A stretch of DNA of 64,000 nt from Gemmatimonadota bacterium (GCA_026706635.1 JAPOYJ010000011.1:88627-152626), one strand, 5' to 3'; shown: positions 25,056-34,808, counted from the stretch's first letter. The notes: generated by a model not told the origin, from the letters alone. A program made the numbers and translations.

Positions 25056-25878
25056 GGGCGACCCGGCGGCGAGGGAGAAGGAGGTCGGCGAAGAGAGGGC
25101 GCGAGGGGGCACCCGGCTCGAGTGGGGCAGCGCCACCTGGCAGGAGCTGGCGGAGCTGGGGCTGGGGCCAGGGCGGGAGCGGACGGGCGTGGTCGCGCTC
25201 CTCCCCGTCGGAGCGGTCGAGGCGCACGGACCCCACCTCCCTCTCGGGACCGATGTGATCATCGCGGAGGCGGCCGCGCGGGCCGCGGTCCCGGGGATCG
25301 TCTCGCTTGGTCTCTGCCCCGCGGTGCTCCCGGCGCTCCCCTACACGGCGGCCCCCTTCGCGGCCGGCTTTGCGGGCACGATCTCGCCGAGGCGCGCCAC
25401 CGTGGCCGCCCTCCTGGCGGATCTGGCCGCCTCGCTCGAAGGACAGGGGGGGGCCGCGCTGGTGGTAGTGAACGCGCACCTGGATCCCGACCACCTGGGG
25501 TCGATTCGCGACGCCGTGGAGGCTCACTCCGGGCCTATGCCCCTCATTCACCCCGACCTCACGGAGAGGCGGTGGGCGCTCCGCCTGGGCGACGAGTTCA
25601 GGAGCGGCGCCTGCCACGCGGGCCGCTACGAGAGCTCGATCGTCATGGCGGCGGCGCCGGAGCTCGTCCGCGACGAGGCGCGGCGGGAGCTCCCCGAGAA
25701 CCCGGCGTCGCTCTCGCGGGCGATTGGGGCGGGCAAGCGCACCTTCGAGGAGGCCGGGGTGGCCGATGCGTACTGTGGTGCGCCCGCGGCGGCCACTCGC
25801 GAGGAGGGCGTGGCCACCATCGCCGAGCTCGGGCGGATCGTGGTGGAGACGGTGGCGGAGCGGCTGGCAGCCCGGTGA
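25024..25878 (+). CDS. Creatininase-family amidohydrolase
   Basis: A protein of about 284 residues of the creatininase/MftE fold: a metal-dependent amidohydrolase acting on cyclic or small amides, or trimming a peptide. The family hallmarks are LLPVGAVEAHGPHLPLGTDVIIAEA (metal-binding Glu, His, Asp), YTAAPFAAGFAGTISPRRAT, VNAHLDPDH and AGRYESSIVM. The conserved part starts at TRLEWGSATWQEL; the 30 residues before it derive from the right end of the 178-bp repeat, and no other ATG/GTG/TTG lies between, so translation may start in the repeat. Its stop overlaps the start of the isomerase gene (GTGA). Confidence 0.75.
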   Translation: MPGEVCPRAARGDPAAREKEVGEERARGGTRLEWGSATWQELAELGLGPGRERTGVVALLPVGAVEAHGPHLPLGTDVIIAEAAARAAVPGIVSLGLCPAVLPALPYTAAPFAAGFAGTISPRRATVAALLADLAASLEGQGGAALVVVNAHLDPDHLGSIRDAVEAHSGPMPLIHPDLTERRWALRLGDEFRSGACHAGRYESSIVMAAAPELVRDEARRELPENPASLSRAIGAGKRTFEEAGVADAYCGAPAAATREEGVATIAELGRIVVETVAERLAAR

Positions 25879-26924
25879 CTGGCTCCGTGATCCCTTCCGC
25901 GGCTCTCCGGGAGGTGCCGCTGACCTTCACTCCCCAGCTGCGCCACTACCTGTGGGGCGGATGCAGGCTGCGCGAGCTCCTGGGACGCAATCTCCCGGAT
26001 GGCCCGACCGCCGAGAGCTGGGAGGTATCCGGCCACGCGGACTCGCCCTCGGTGGTCGACCGGGGTCCGCTCTCGGGGACGAGTCTCCCGGAGCTGGTGG
26101 AGCGCCACGGAGTCGATCTCGTGGGGAGGCGCGGCGAGGCGGCCGTGCGGCGGGGCGTCTTCCCGGTGCTCGTCAAGCTCCTCGACGCCACCCATCCCCT
26201 CTCCGTGCAGCTCCACCCCGACGACGCCTACGCCAGGGCGCGGCTGCCCGGCGAGACGGGGAAGACCGAGCTCTGGCATGTGCTGCACGCCGAGGCGGGC
26301 GCCCAGGTCATCTGCGGCCTCCGCCCCGGCGTGGGGAGGAGCGGACTGGTCGAGGCGCTGGCCCGAGGCGCCCTCCGGGATGTGCTCGACCGTGTGAAGG
26401 TGCGGCGCGGCGACTCGATCATGGTGCACGCCGGGACCGTCCACGGGATCCTCTCGGGAGTCGTCCTGGTCGAGATTCAGCAGACCTCGGACACCACCTA
26501 CCGGATCTACGACTGGGACCGGGTGGGGGCCGACGGGAGGGCGCGCGAGCTCCACATAGACCGGGCGCTGGAGGCGATCAACTTCGACCCGGTCGGCTCC
26601 GGGCTGGTCGCGCCGAGGATCGTCGCCGAGGAGGCCGGGGTGCGGCGCGAGGAGGTCGGGCGCTCCGAGCACTTCGTCGTCGAGCGGGTCCGGGCCAGCG
26701 CGGGCACCGAATTCCAGAGCTCCCTCGTCGGCGAGACCTTCGAGATCTGGGGCGTAATCGAAGGGGCGGCCACGCTCGGGGCGGCAGCTGGAGGCAGCAG
26801 CGGCAGCGGCCGGAGACGGGTAGAGCTGGACCGGGCCCGATTCGCGCTGCTTCCGGCCACCTTCGGACCCTTCGCGCTGAGGGCCGCGACCGACATGGTG
26901 GCTCTGCGCTGCTATCTGCCCTGA
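25875..26924 (+). CDS. manA: Mannose-6-phosphate isomerase, class I
   Basis: A 349-residue cupin zinc enzyme interconverting mannose-6-phosphate and fructose-6-phosphate. Zinc-site motifs: PLSVQLHPDDAYA (Gln and His), KTELWHVLHAE (Glu) and VHAGTVHGILSGVVLVEIQQ (His). LTFTPQLRHYLWGGCRLREL and WEVSGH are family N-terminal features. The start GTG overlaps the preceding stop, indicating coupling. The longer open frame back to 25122 is a shadow of the creatininase gene. Confidence 0.88.
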   Translation: MTGSVIPSAALREVPLTFTPQLRHYLWGGCRLRELLGRNLPDGPTAESWEVSGHADSPSVVDRGPLSGTSLPELVERHGVDLVGRRGEAAVRRGVFPVLVKLLDATHPLSVQLHPDDAYARARLPGETGKTELWHVLHAEAGAQVICGLRPGVGRSGLVEALARGALRDVLDRVKVRRGDSIMVHAGTVHGILSGVVLVEIQQTSDTTYRIYDWDRVGADGRARELHIDRALEAINFDPVGSGLVAPRIVAEEAGVRREEVGRSEHFVVERVRASAGTEFQSSLVGETFEIWGVIEGAATLGAAAGGSSGSGRRRVELDRARFALLPATFGPFALRAATDMVALRCYLP

Positions 26925-26940
26925 GCTGTCCGAGCATGCC

Positions 26941-26999
26941 TGGCAGCCCGTGGACAGACCCGCCACGGGAGAATTGGCGCGGCATCCCCGCTGGAACGG
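26941..26999. repeat. CTAG-family repeat, partial
   Basis: GGCAGCCCGTGGACAGACCC followed by CCACGGGAGAATTGGCGCGGC and ATCCCCGCTGG. It matches the right-hand end of the 178-bp element; the terminal CTAG is mutated to CTGG. Confidence 0.5.
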
Positions 27000-27019
27000 C
27001 TCTGTTCGCTCGTCCGCAG

Positions 27020-27058
27020 TGTAAGGTATACCTGACAATATGTAATCCACGGTTTACA
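27020..27058. promoter_or_regulatory. 39-bp tandem-dyad element E
   Basis: TGTAAGGTATACCTGACA, ATA, TGTAATCCACGGTTTACA. It lies between the convergent 3' ends of manA and tRNA-Lys, so it is not in the promoter position of either. Confidence 0.72.
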
Positions 27059-27082
27059 ACACCCGTATCCGTGGGGACGGAG

Positions 27083-27155
27083 TGCCCCGCCAGGGACTCG
27101 AACCCCGAACCTGCCGATTAAGAGTCGGATGCTCTACCAGTTGAGCTAGCAGGGC
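27083..27155 (-). tRNA. tRNA-Lys (anticodon CTT)
   Basis: A 73-nt cloverleaf: acceptor GCCCTGC pairs with GCGGGGC, D-loop AACTGGTA, anticodon stem CCGA/TCGG around loop CTCTTAA, and T-arm GGTTCGAGT. CCA is not encoded. Confidence 0.95.
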
Positions 27156-27182
27156 CAATCAGGGGTGAGCAAGCTAACCTGC

Positions 27183-27256
27183 AGCAGCCCGTGGACAAAC
27201 CTCCCACGGCTTTCGAGCGGCGCTGCATCCCCGCGCGAGATTATCCACGGACTGCT
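27183..27256. repeat. CTAG-family repeat, 74-bp form
   Basis: Ends AGCAGCCCGTGGACAAACC and, inverted, AGCAGTCCGTGGATAATC. The interior GAGCGGCGCTGCATCCC matches the right half of the 178-bp element. Both termini are present, so this is an internally deleted copy. Confidence 0.7.
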
Positions 27257-27283
27257 CCGAGGGCTCACCCGACCGGGCGCTGC

Positions 27284-27829
27284 CTACTGCCACCTCCTCA
27301 TCTTCGGGCTCCGCATCCCACGGCCGCGCATCCACCCCCGGTGGCCGCCGCGCACTCCGCCACGTCGCATGCGGGGCCCGCCGCCCCGCTTCGCGGTCGC
27401 CTCCTTCAGCCCGGCCATCTGCTCCTCGGTGAGGATCGCGGCGAAGTGCTCGTGCAGCTTCTTCTCGTTCTCGACCGACGCCTTTCGCATCTCCGCCAGC
27501 CTGTCGCGCGCGGCTCCGCCCTCCAGGAGCCCGGCCCTGGCTTCGGAACGCAGCCTAATCAACACTGCCGCGTGCTCCGCTCGCTGCTCCACGGCATCGA
27601 CCCTCAGCTCCTCGAGCTGGCCTCTCTGGTCGTCGGTGAGATCGAGCCTGTCGCCGTGCCGCAGGACACGCTCCAGCATCGTGGCGTGTCCCATGCAGCC
27701 GCCGTGCATCGCACTCTTGCCGCGGTGCTGGGCCGCGAGCTCGGGCGCAGCGTAGGGGACCGGGGGTGCTAGCGCGGCCAGCGCGGCGGCGCCAAGGGCC
27801 AATCGGGTCGGTGCAAGTGGGTTCCTCAT
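27284..27829 (-). CDS. Spy/CpxP-like periplasmic protein
   Basis: A 181-residue protein with an N-terminal signal peptide (LALGAAALAALAPPVPYA) and two LTxxQ motifs of the Spy/CpxP family: LTDDQRGQLEELR and LTEEQMAGLKEA, separated by an all-helical region (AEHAAVLIRLRSEARAGLLEG). The C-terminal tail is Gly/Arg/Met-rich (GGVRGGHRGWMRGRGMRSPKM). A HGGCMGH segment near residue 42 could bind metal. Such proteins are stress-induced periplasmic chaperones or metal sensors. It diverges from the MBL-rhodanese gene; the shared promoter region is 27830-27936. Confidence 0.7.
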   Translation of the reverse strand: MRNPLAPTRLALGAAALAALAPPVPYAAPELAAQHRGKSAMHGGCMGHATMLERVLRHGDRLDLTDDQRGQLEELRVDAVEQRAEHAAVLIRLRSEARAGLLEGGAARDRLAEMRKASVENEKKLHEHFAAILTEEQMAGLKEATAKRGGGPRMRRGGVRGGHRGWMRGRGMRSPKMRRWQ

Positions 27830-27936
27830 CGTTTCCTCCTGTTTTCCGGGGCTTCGGTGGTGTATCGTGGAAGGCGGCCCTCTTCCAGCCGCTCCATGGT
27901 AGTCGACAGACCACGTCTTCGTTTGGTTAGGGATAC

Positions 27937-29355
27937 TTGTTCTTCAGACAGATCGTAGACGCCAGGCTGGCCCAGCATGCGTACCTCGTCGGGTGCGAGC
28001 GGACGCGGAGCGCGCTGGTCATCGATCCCGAGCGCGACATCGACAGGTACGTCGAGGTGGCGCGGGCCGCGGGGCTGAGGATCACCGCGGTGGCCGAGAC
28101 ACACATTCACGCCGACTTCCTCTCGGGGTGCCTGGAGTTCGTGGAGCGCGAAGGGTGCCACGCCTACCTCTCGGGGGAGGGCGGCCCCGACTGGCAGTAC
28201 GAGTGGGCAACCGGGCGAAGCGGGGTGACGCTGCTGAAGGACGGCGACCGCTTCGAGCTCGGGGGCGTCTCCCTGCGGGCCGTGCACACTCCGGGGCACA
28301 CCCCCGAGCACATGAGCTTTCTGGTGACCGACCGCGCCGCGGGAGCGAGGGAGCCGATGGGGATGATCACGGGCGACTTCGTCTTCGTGGGCGACCTGGG
28401 GCGCCCCGACCTGCTCGAGTCGGCCGCTGGCCTGGAGGGCGAGATGGGGCCATCTGCCAGGAGGCTGTACGCATCCGCTCTGGGGGTCTTCGAGCTGCCC
28501 GACTACCTCCGCATCTGGCCGGGCCATGGGGCGGGAAGCGCCTGCGGGAAGGCTCTGGGAGCGGTGCCGGACAGCACCGCCGGATACGAGAAGCGCCACA
28601 GCCCTGCGCTCGAGGCCGTCCGGGGCGGCGAGGACGCCTTCGTCGACTACATACTGGGGGGACAGCCCGAGCCCCCGCTCTACTTTGGCCGGATGAAGGA
28701 GCTGAACCGACGGGGGCCTCCACTTCTGGGTCCCCTTCCCGAGCCGCCGCTGCTGAGCGCGGCCGAGCTCGTTCGCCTTGCGGGGGAGGAGGACACGGTC
28801 GTCGTCGACACCCGCCCCAATCGGCTCCAATACTACGGGGGCCACCTGCCGGGGTCGATCTACGCCCCCCTGAACGCCTCCTTCCCGACTCTGGCCGGAT
28901 GCTACATCGAACCGGAGTCGCGCATCCTGCTCCTATGCGAGGACCACGAGATCGAGGAGGCCGTGCGGTGCCTGGTGCGTGTGGGGCTGGACAGGGTGGC
29001 GGGGTGGGCACCGCCCGGAGCGATCGCCGAGGTGGCCGCCGGTGGAGCTCGGCTCGCGAGCACCGAGGTGATCGACTTCGCCGAGGTGCGCCGCCGGGCG
29101 GGGGACTCCCGCTACCAGGTGCTCGATGTCCGCCGGGCAGCCGAGTTCGCCGAGGCGAGCGTTGAAGGCGCCACCAATATCGCGCACACCCGGCTTGCCG
29201 CGCGCCTCGAGGAGCTCCCCCGCGACCGGCATCTCCTCGTCCACTGCCTGAGCGGTGCCAGGGCCTCGGCTGCATCGTCGCTGCTCGAGCGAAAGGGATT
29301 CGGCGTGAGCGCGATCAACGATCTCTTCGCGCCCGCGTACCGGGCGTCTGGGTGA
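27937..29355 (+). CDS. MBL-fold hydrolase with C-terminal rhodanese domains
   Basis: A 472-residue protein of the persulfide dioxygenase/glyoxalase II-like family. The N-terminal metallo-beta-lactamase domain has the metal motif ETHIHADFLSG (THxHxD), HTPGHTPEHMSFLV and the second-shell GDFVFVGDLGRPDL. Two rhodanese-like modules follow: the first (VVDTRPNRLQYYGGHLPGSI) has LLLCEDHE at the active-site position; the second ends LLVHCLSGARASAA with a standard catalytic Cys loop. It likely handles glutathione persulfide or another sulfane sulfur donor. TTG 27937 is accepted because family members start with MFFRQ directly. Confidence 0.88.
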   Translation: MFFRQIVDARLAQHAYLVGCERTRSALVIDPERDIDRYVEVARAAGLRITAVAETHIHADFLSGCLEFVEREGCHAYLSGEGGPDWQYEWATGRSGVTLLKDGDRFELGGVSLRAVHTPGHTPEHMSFLVTDRAAGAREPMGMITGDFVFVGDLGRPDLLESAAGLEGEMGPSARRLYASALGVFELPDYLRIWPGHGAGSACGKALGAVPDSTAGYEKRHSPALEAVRGGEDAFVDYILGGQPEPPLYFGRMKELNRRGPPLLGPLPEPPLLSAAELVRLAGEEDTVVVDTRPNRLQYYGGHLPGSIYAPLNASFPTLAGCYIEPESRILLLCEDHEIEEAVRCLVRVGLDRVAGWAPPGAIAEVAAGGARLASTEVIDFAEVRRRAGDSRYQVLDVRRAAEFAEASVEGATNIAHTRLAARLEELPRDRHLLVHCLSGARASAASSLLERKGFGVSAINDLFAPAYRASG

Positions 29356-29400
29356 CCGCGGCAACTTTGTCCGCAACCACCTCGGTGCCATCATAGTGGA

Positions 29401-29806
<406 letters not shown>

Positions 29807-29850
29807 ACTTGACCCGAGCCGCATGCACGGGGATCATTAGCAGCCGTTGT

Positions 29851-29924
<74 letters not shown>

Positions 29925-29937
29925 CTGGCCAGGAGCC

Positions 29938-29998
29938 CAACAGTCCGTGGATATTCTCGCGCAAGCACCGAGAGCGGGGGAGCGCTCGGGCTGCTAGG
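29938..29998. repeat. CTAG-family repeat, 61-bp form
   Basis: CAACAGTCCGTGGATATTCTC, then GCACCGAGAGCGG and GGGCTGCTAGG. It matches the left end and the extreme right end of the 178-bp element, with the middle removed. Located between tRNA-Arg and the dehydrogenase gene. Confidence 0.65.
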
Positions 29999-30016
29999 CA
30001 AGATCGCGAGGCGACC

Positions 30017-31096
30017 TTGGACGACACGCTGACATCGCTGATCGAGGAGTGGGACGGTCTGGGTACGGTCGTCTCGCGCCACCGGGAGACTGGCAGCTGG
30101 ATCTTCATCGCTCTCCACGACGCGACTCTCGGCCGCCCGACCGGCGGCTGCCGCCTCAGGGAGTACCCCTCTCCCGCCGAGGGGCTGCGCGACGCAATGC
30201 GTCTGGCCGAGGCTATGACCTACAAGTGGGCCTCGATGGAGATGCCCTACGGTGGCGGCAAGGCGGTGCTTGCCACCTCGGGTCGGATCGGGGCAGATGC
30301 CCGGCGCACCCTGCTGGGTCGCTTCGGAGAGGTCGTCAACGCGCTGCGGGGCGGATTCCTGACCGGCCCCGATCTCGGGACGACGAGCGACGACATGTCG
30401 CAGCTGGGCAGGGTGACGCGCTGGGTCCACTGCGGGACGGGCGCCGCAGCCGGCGCCGACCCGGGCCGCTTCACCGCGGCTGGCGTCCTCGCCGGCATCA
30501 GGGCGGGTGTGGCCCATCTGGACGGGTCGGCCGATCTCGTCGGGAAGTCGGTGCTGGTGCAGGGCGTCGGCGATGTCGGAGGGCCTCTGGCCCGTCTGCT
30601 GCGAGACGCGGGCGCCACCGTGATGGCGTCGGACGTCGATGTCGATCTGGCGCACGAGGTGGCGGTCGCCTGCGACGGCGCCGTCGTGCCGCCTCGCGAC
30701 GTCTACGGCGTCGAGTGCGACGTGTATGCGCCGTGCGCCGTCGGTGCCACCCTGAACGCGACGACCATTCCCGAGCTGCGCTGCCGAGTCGTGGCCGGCT
30801 CGGCCAACAACCAGCTTGCAAGGCGCTCGGACGCCGATGCGCTCCACGAGCGGGGGATCCTGTATGCGCCCGACTACGTGGTCAGCGGCGGGGGTGCGAT
30901 GGGTTTCGGGCTGATGGCGCGGGGCCGTGTAGGCGCGGCCGAGGCCGAGGAGGAGGTGGCGCGGCGGATCGGGAGCGCCCTGGCCAAGGTCTTCGGCGAG
31001 GCCGAGCGCAGCGGGGCTTCCCCCGTCGTCGCCGCCCGGCGGCGGGCAGAGAGGGTTCTGGCGCGCGGGGCCACGACCGGATCGGGGGGCGTCTGA
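30017..31096 (+). CDS. Leu/Phe/Val-type amino-acid dehydrogenase
   Basis: A 359-residue NAD-dependent oxidative deaminase of the Glu/Leu/Phe/Val dehydrogenase family. Substrate-binding Lys in [10 protein letters not shown], catalytic region [11 protein letters not shown], nucleotide-binding loop [22 protein letters not shown] with the following acidic residue in ASDVDVD, and ANNQLA. Such enzymes interconvert branched-chain or aromatic amino acids and their 2-oxo acids. TTG 30017 has GAGG five bases upstream. Confidence 0.88.
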   Translation: MDDTLTSLIEEWDGLGTVVSRHRETGSWIFIALHDATLGRPTGGCRLREYPSPAEGLRDAMRLAEAMTYKWASMEMPYGGGKAVLATSGRIGADARRTLLGRFGEVVNALRGGFLTGPDLGTTSDDMSQLGRVTRWVHCGTGAAAGADPGRFTAAGVLAGIRAGVAHLDGSADLVGKSVLVQGVGDVGGPLARLLRDAGATVMASDVDVDLAHEVAVACDGAVVPPRDVYGVECDVYAPCAVGATLNATTIPELRCRVVAGSANNQLARRSDADALHERGILYAPDYVVSGGGAMGFGLMARGRVGAAEAEEEVARRIGSALAKVFGEAERSGASPVVAARRRAERVLARGATTGSGGV

Positions 31097-31113
31097 CCCG
31101 CCGGCCCGTCTTC

Positions 31114-31764
31114 ATGCCGCTGGAGGGCTACGCCGAGATCGCCGCTCCCGAGATGGTCAGGCGGGCCAGGCAGTTCCGCGAGGAGGCCGCACGGCGTCGC
31201 ACGGTGCGCCACTACAGCTCGAAGGCCGTGCCGGTGGAGGTGGTCGAGGAGTGCGTGCGGGCTGCGGGCACGGCGCCGAGCGGTGCCAACCGGCAGCCTT
31301 GGCACTTCGTCGTCGTCTCGGACCCCGGAGTAAAGGCCCGCATCCGGGTGGCGGCCGAGGAGGAGGAGCGGGCGTTCTACAGCGGGGGCGCCCCCCAGGA
31401 GTGGCTGGACGCCCTGGCCCCCCTCGGCACCGACGAGAAGAAGCCCTTCCTGGAGTGCGCTCCATACCTGATCGCGATCTTCGCGCAGCGGTATCACCTG
31501 ACCCCGGACGGCGACAGGCACAAGAACTACTATGTGCAGGAGAGCGTCGGGATTGCGACCGGCATCCTGATCAGCGCCCTGCACCGGGCGGGACTCGCCA
31601 CCCTTACGCACACGCCCTCGCCGATGAACTTCCTGAACGAGATCCTGGGCAGGCCCTCGAGCGAGCGCCCCTTTCTGCTCCTGGTGACCGGGCTCCCGAC
31701 CGACGCCGCCGAGGTTCCCGCGATCAGGCGCAAGCCGCTTCGCAGCATCGCCACCTTTCGCTAG
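31114..31764 (+). CDS. Nitroreductase-family flavoprotein, iodotyrosine deiodinase-like
   Basis: A 216-residue FMN-dependent nitroreductase-fold protein. N-terminal [42 protein letters not shown] contains the FMN-contacting RTVR and [41 protein letters not shown] forms the dimer core, and [13 protein letters not shown] closes the fold. This arrangement is closest to the iodotyrosine deiodinase/BluB-like branch, which reduces halogenated phenols; the actual substrate is unknown. The ATG is 18 bp after the dehydrogenase stop, so the two are likely cotranscribed. Confidence 0.82.
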   Translation: MPLEGYAEIAAPEMVRRARQFREEAARRRTVRHYSSKAVPVEVVEECVRAAGTAPSGANRQPWHFVVVSDPGVKARIRVAAEEEERAFYSGGAPQEWLDALAPLGTDEKKPFLECAPYLIAIFAQRYHLTPDGDRHKNYYVQESVGIATGILISALHRAGLATLTHTPSPMNFLNEILGRPSSERPFLLLVTGLPTDAAEVPAIRRKPLRSIATFR

Positions 31765-31835
31765 AACGTCGCTTCGCGGTAGAATCCCTCGCACGGGATC
31801 GCACTCCGGCAGCCCGTGGAGAGTGGAGGACGGAC

Positions 31836-33746
31836 ATGGGGATTGACGTAGTGCCGAAGCGGTCGCCCGAGGAGATGCGGGTCTTCACGCGGGCGCTCCT
31901 CAGGGACCTTCAGGCGCTGGAGCGGCTCCTGGCCGACGGCATGATCGAGTCCGGCGTCCGTCGCTTCGGCGCGGAGCAGGAGCTGTTTCTCGTAGACGAG
32001 GCGTGGCGTCCCGCGCCGGTGGCGATCGAGGTTCTCGACGACCTGGACGACAAGCCCTTCACCACCGAGCTGGCGCGCTTCAACCTCGAGGCGAACCTGT
32101 CGCCGAGGCTGCTAGGCGGCACCTGCTTCACCGACATGCACCAGGAGCTCGACGCTTACGTGGGACGCGTGAGCGACGCGGCGCGCCGCCAAGGGTGCGA
32201 AGTCGTCCTCACGGGAATCCTGCCGACTCTCTCGAAGTCGGACCTGTCCCTCGCCAACATCACCCCCAGAGCCCGCTACCACGCCCTGAACCAGGCGATG
32301 AACGCCGCCGGTCCGGGCGCCTTCCGGCTTCGCATTCGGGGCACCGACGAGCTGATCATCCAGCACGACTCGGTGATGCTGGAGGCGTGCAACACGAGCG
32401 CCCAGATTCACCTTCAGGTATCGGCCGAGGAGTTCGCCCACTTCTACAACGTGTCCCAGGCCGTGATCGGACCGATCCTGGCGGCGTGCGTCAACTCGCC
32501 GCTCCTCTTCGGGCGCAGGCTGTGGGCCGAGACGCGGATCGCGCTCTTCCAGCAGTCGCTGGACACCAGGGGCAGCGACCTGCACATGCGCGAGATGAGC
32601 CCGCGCGTCCGCTTCGGCGGCAACTGGATCCGCCGCTCGGTGGTCGAGCTCTTCCAGGAGGACATCGCGGCCTTTCGGGTGCTCCTGGCCTCCGAGGTGG
32701 ATGAGGACCCGTTCGCGGTGCTCGAGTCGGGGGGAGTGCCGAAGCTGCAGGCGCTCCAGCTCTTCAATGGGACCGTCTACCGGTGGAACCGGCCCTGCTA
32801 CGGGATCTCGAACGGGAAGCCGCACCTGCGCATCGAGTGCCGCGCGCTCCCCTCCGGCCCCTCCACGATCGACGAGATGGCCAATCTGGTAATGTGGATC
32901 GGAGCGGTGCTTGGGGTGGCGAAACGCTACCCCGATCTGACCGGGCGTCTCGAGTTCGACGATGCGAAGAGCAACTTCATGGCCGCGTCGCGCCTGGGGC
33001 TTCGTTCCGGGATGGTGTGGATGGACGGCGAGACTCGTCCCTCCGACCAGCTCATCCTCGACACCCTCCTGCCGCTTGCCCGGGAGGGGCTCGCCGCGTA
33101 TCCCCTGGCGGACGGCGAGGTGGAGCGCTACCTGGACGTCTTCGAGGCTCGGGTGAAGGCGCGCACGACGGGATCCGCTTGGATGCTCCGCTCCCTCGCC
33201 AATCTGAAGCAGGCCGGGAGCAGGAGCGAACGCCTGGCAGCTCTCACCTCGGCCACGGTGCGGCAGCAGAGGGCGCAGCTGCCGGTCGCCGAGTGGGAGG
33301 CCGCCCAGCTCCACGAGGCGGGGGGATGGAAGCACAACTACGTGCGCGTGGAGCAGTACATGTCCACCGCGCTGACGACCGTCAACCAGGACGAGCTCGT
33401 CGAGATGGTGGCGTACCTGATGCACGTACGCGGCATCCGCCACGTCCTGATCGAGGACAACGAGCACAAGCTCGTCGGGATCGTCTCCTATCGGTCGATC
33501 CTGAAGCTCATGTCCAGCGGCAGAACGCGCGACGAGGTGGAGAACCTGCCGGTGAGCGGGGTCATGGAGCGAGACCCCGTCACGATCACCCCGGAGACTC
33601 CGACGCTGGAGGCCATCAGGGTGATGCGCGACCGGCAGGTGTCGGCGCTGCCGGTAGTCAAGACCAAGCAGCTCGTCGGGCTTGTGAGCGAGACGGACTT
33701 CATGCCCATGGCCTACCACCTCCTCGAGGACGCGCTAGGGGCATGA
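31836..33746 (+). CDS. GCS2-type carboxylate-amine ligase with C-terminal CBS domains
   Basis: A 636-residue fusion. Residues about 35-420 are a glutamate-cysteine ligase type 2 domain (FGAEQELFLVDEAWRP, FNLEANLSPRLLGGTCFTDMHQEL, SDLHMREMSPRVRFGGNWI, PHLRIECRALPSGPS), joining an amine to a glutamate-like carboxylate using ATP. The C-terminal about 150 residues are two CBS modules (RHVLIEDNEHKLVGIVSYRSILKL; VSALPVVKTKQLVGLVSETDF) that usually sense adenine nucleotides. GGAGG lies five bases upstream of ATG 31836. The next gene encodes an M14 amidohydrolase/acylase, suggesting a make-and-trim pair on one gamma-glutamyl-type product; that link is inference. Confidence 0.85.
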   Translation: MGIDVVPKRSPEEMRVFTRALLRDLQALERLLADGMIESGVRRFGAEQELFLVDEAWRPAPVAIEVLDDLDDKPFTTELARFNLEANLSPRLLGGTCFTDMHQELDAYVGRVSDAARRQGCEVVLTGILPTLSKSDLSLANITPRARYHALNQAMNAAGPGAFRLRIRGTDELIIQHDSVMLEACNTSAQIHLQVSAEEFAHFYNVSQAVIGPILAACVNSPLLFGRRLWAETRIALFQQSLDTRGSDLHMREMSPRVRFGGNWIRRSVVELFQEDIAAFRVLLASEVDEDPFAVLESGGVPKLQALQLFNGTVYRWNRPCYGISNGKPHLRIECRALPSGPSTIDEMANLVMWIGAVLGVAKRYPDLTGRLEFDDAKSNFMAASRLGLRSGMVWMDGETRPSDQLILDTLLPLAREGLAAYPLADGEVERYLDVFEARVKARTTGSAWMLRSLANLKQAGSRSERLAALTSATVRQQRAQLPVAEWEAAQLHEAGGWKHNYVRVEQYMSTALTTVNQDELVEMVAYLMHVRGIRHVLIEDNEHKLVGIVSYRSILKLMSSGRTRDEVENLPVSGVMERDPVTITPETPTLEAIRVMRDRQVSALPVVKTKQLVGLVSETDFMPMAYHLLEDALGA

Positions 33747-33752
33747 CGGCGC

Positions 33753-34793
33753 GTGGGTGAGGCGCCCGCCCCCCCCTCGGGGGCGAAGGCCCGGGCACCG
33801 TGGACCGGTCGTCCGGACGATCGGGCGGACGGGAGGATCGGCTGGGTGGAGGGCGCGTCGCCCGGCCCGCTCCTCCTCTGCGTTGGTGGGGTGCACGGCA
33901 ACGAGCCGGCCGGCGTGAGGGCGCTCGAGATGGCTGTGCCGCTGCTCCGGTCGCGAAGGACCAGAGTGGCGGGCGACTTCGTGGCGGTGGTCGGCAACGT
34001 GCAGGCGCTGGCGGCCGGTCGGCGCTACCTGGCGTACGACCTCAACCGGGTATGGACGGAGAGCAGGATCGGCGAGGCGGTCGCCCGCACCGAGGGGGAC
34101 GGCCGAGCGGCCCGGAGGCCCGAGGACCACGAGGTCGTGCGGATGCTGGCCGTCCTGGAGGAGGTGGCGGCGCGCGCGCGAGGCCCGGTGCACGTCCTGG
34201 ACCTCCACACCACCTCGAGTGGCGGCGGCGCATTCAGCACCTCGGCCACCACCCCGAGGCACAGGCGCTTCGGAGGCGCGATCCCGGTGCCGATGGTGCA
34301 GCACCTCAACCACAAACTCCAGGGGACGCTGACCACCTACCTGGACCGATTCGGGTACACGACCGCGGTCTTCGAGAGCGGACAGCACAGGGAGCCGGCC
34401 GCTGTCGACAGGGCCCTCGGGGCGATCTGGCTGGCGGTGCGGGCGTCCGGCCTCCTAGGGGCGGCCGACGCTCCCGAAGCTGCCGCCGCGTACAGGGAGC
34501 TTCAGGACGAGTGGCTGCACCTTCCGCGAGTCGTGGAGCTGACGTACCGGCATCCGATCGCCGAAGGGGACGGCTATCTCACCAACCCCGGCTTCCGCAA
34601 CTTCCAGCCGGTCCGGGCGGGCGAGGTGATCGGGCGCGACCGCAACGGCGATGTCGTCGCCCCGCGAAGCGGCAGGATCCTGATGCCGCTCTACCAGCAG
34701 CTGGGCGAGGACGGCTTCTTCGTCGTCAACGACACCGTCGAGATGGAGGCTGAGACGCGCAGCGTGGTGTGCGTCGGGGCGGAGACGATCTAG
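33753..34793 (+). CDS. M14-type succinylglutamate desuccinylase/aspartoacylase-like protein
   Basis: A 346-residue zinc amidohydrolase. LLLCVGGVHGNEPAGVRALE supplies the HxxE zinc motif, DLNRVW the substrate-Arg loop, VHVLDLHTTSSGGG the third zinc ligand, and TAVFESGQH the catalytic Glu region. A C-terminal beta domain (GYLTNPGFRNFQPVRAGEVIGRDRNGDV) is typical of AstE/aspartoacylases. It begins six bases after the GCS2-CBS stop. GTG 33753 opens a Pro/Ala-rich lead of about 20 residues. The stop TAG lies in a CTAG followed by CAGCCCGTG, the signature of the dispersed repeat. Confidence 0.85.
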   Translation: MGEAPAPPSGAKARAPWTGRPDDRADGRIGWVEGASPGPLLLCVGGVHGNEPAGVRALEMAVPLLRSRRTRVAGDFVAVVGNVQALAAGRRYLAYDLNRVWTESRIGEAVARTEGDGRAARRPEDHEVVRMLAVLEEVAARARGPVHVLDLHTTSSGGGAFSTSATTPRHRRFGGAIPVPMVQHLNHKLQGTLTTYLDRFGYTTAVFESGQHREPAAVDRALGAIWLAVRASGLLGAADAPEAAAAYRELQDEWLHLPRVVELTYRHPIAEGDGYLTNPGFRNFQPVRAGEVIGRDRNGDVVAPRSGRILMPLYQQLGEDGFFVVNDTVEMEAETRSVVCVGAETI

Positions 34794-34808
34794 CAGCCCG
34801 TGTGCGGT
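34791..34808. repeat. CTAG-family repeat end supplying a stop codon
   Basis: The CTAGCAGCCCGTG terminus of the dispersed repeat begins at 34790; its TAG (34791-34793) terminates the M14 gene. The rest of the element has decayed. Confidence 0.5.
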
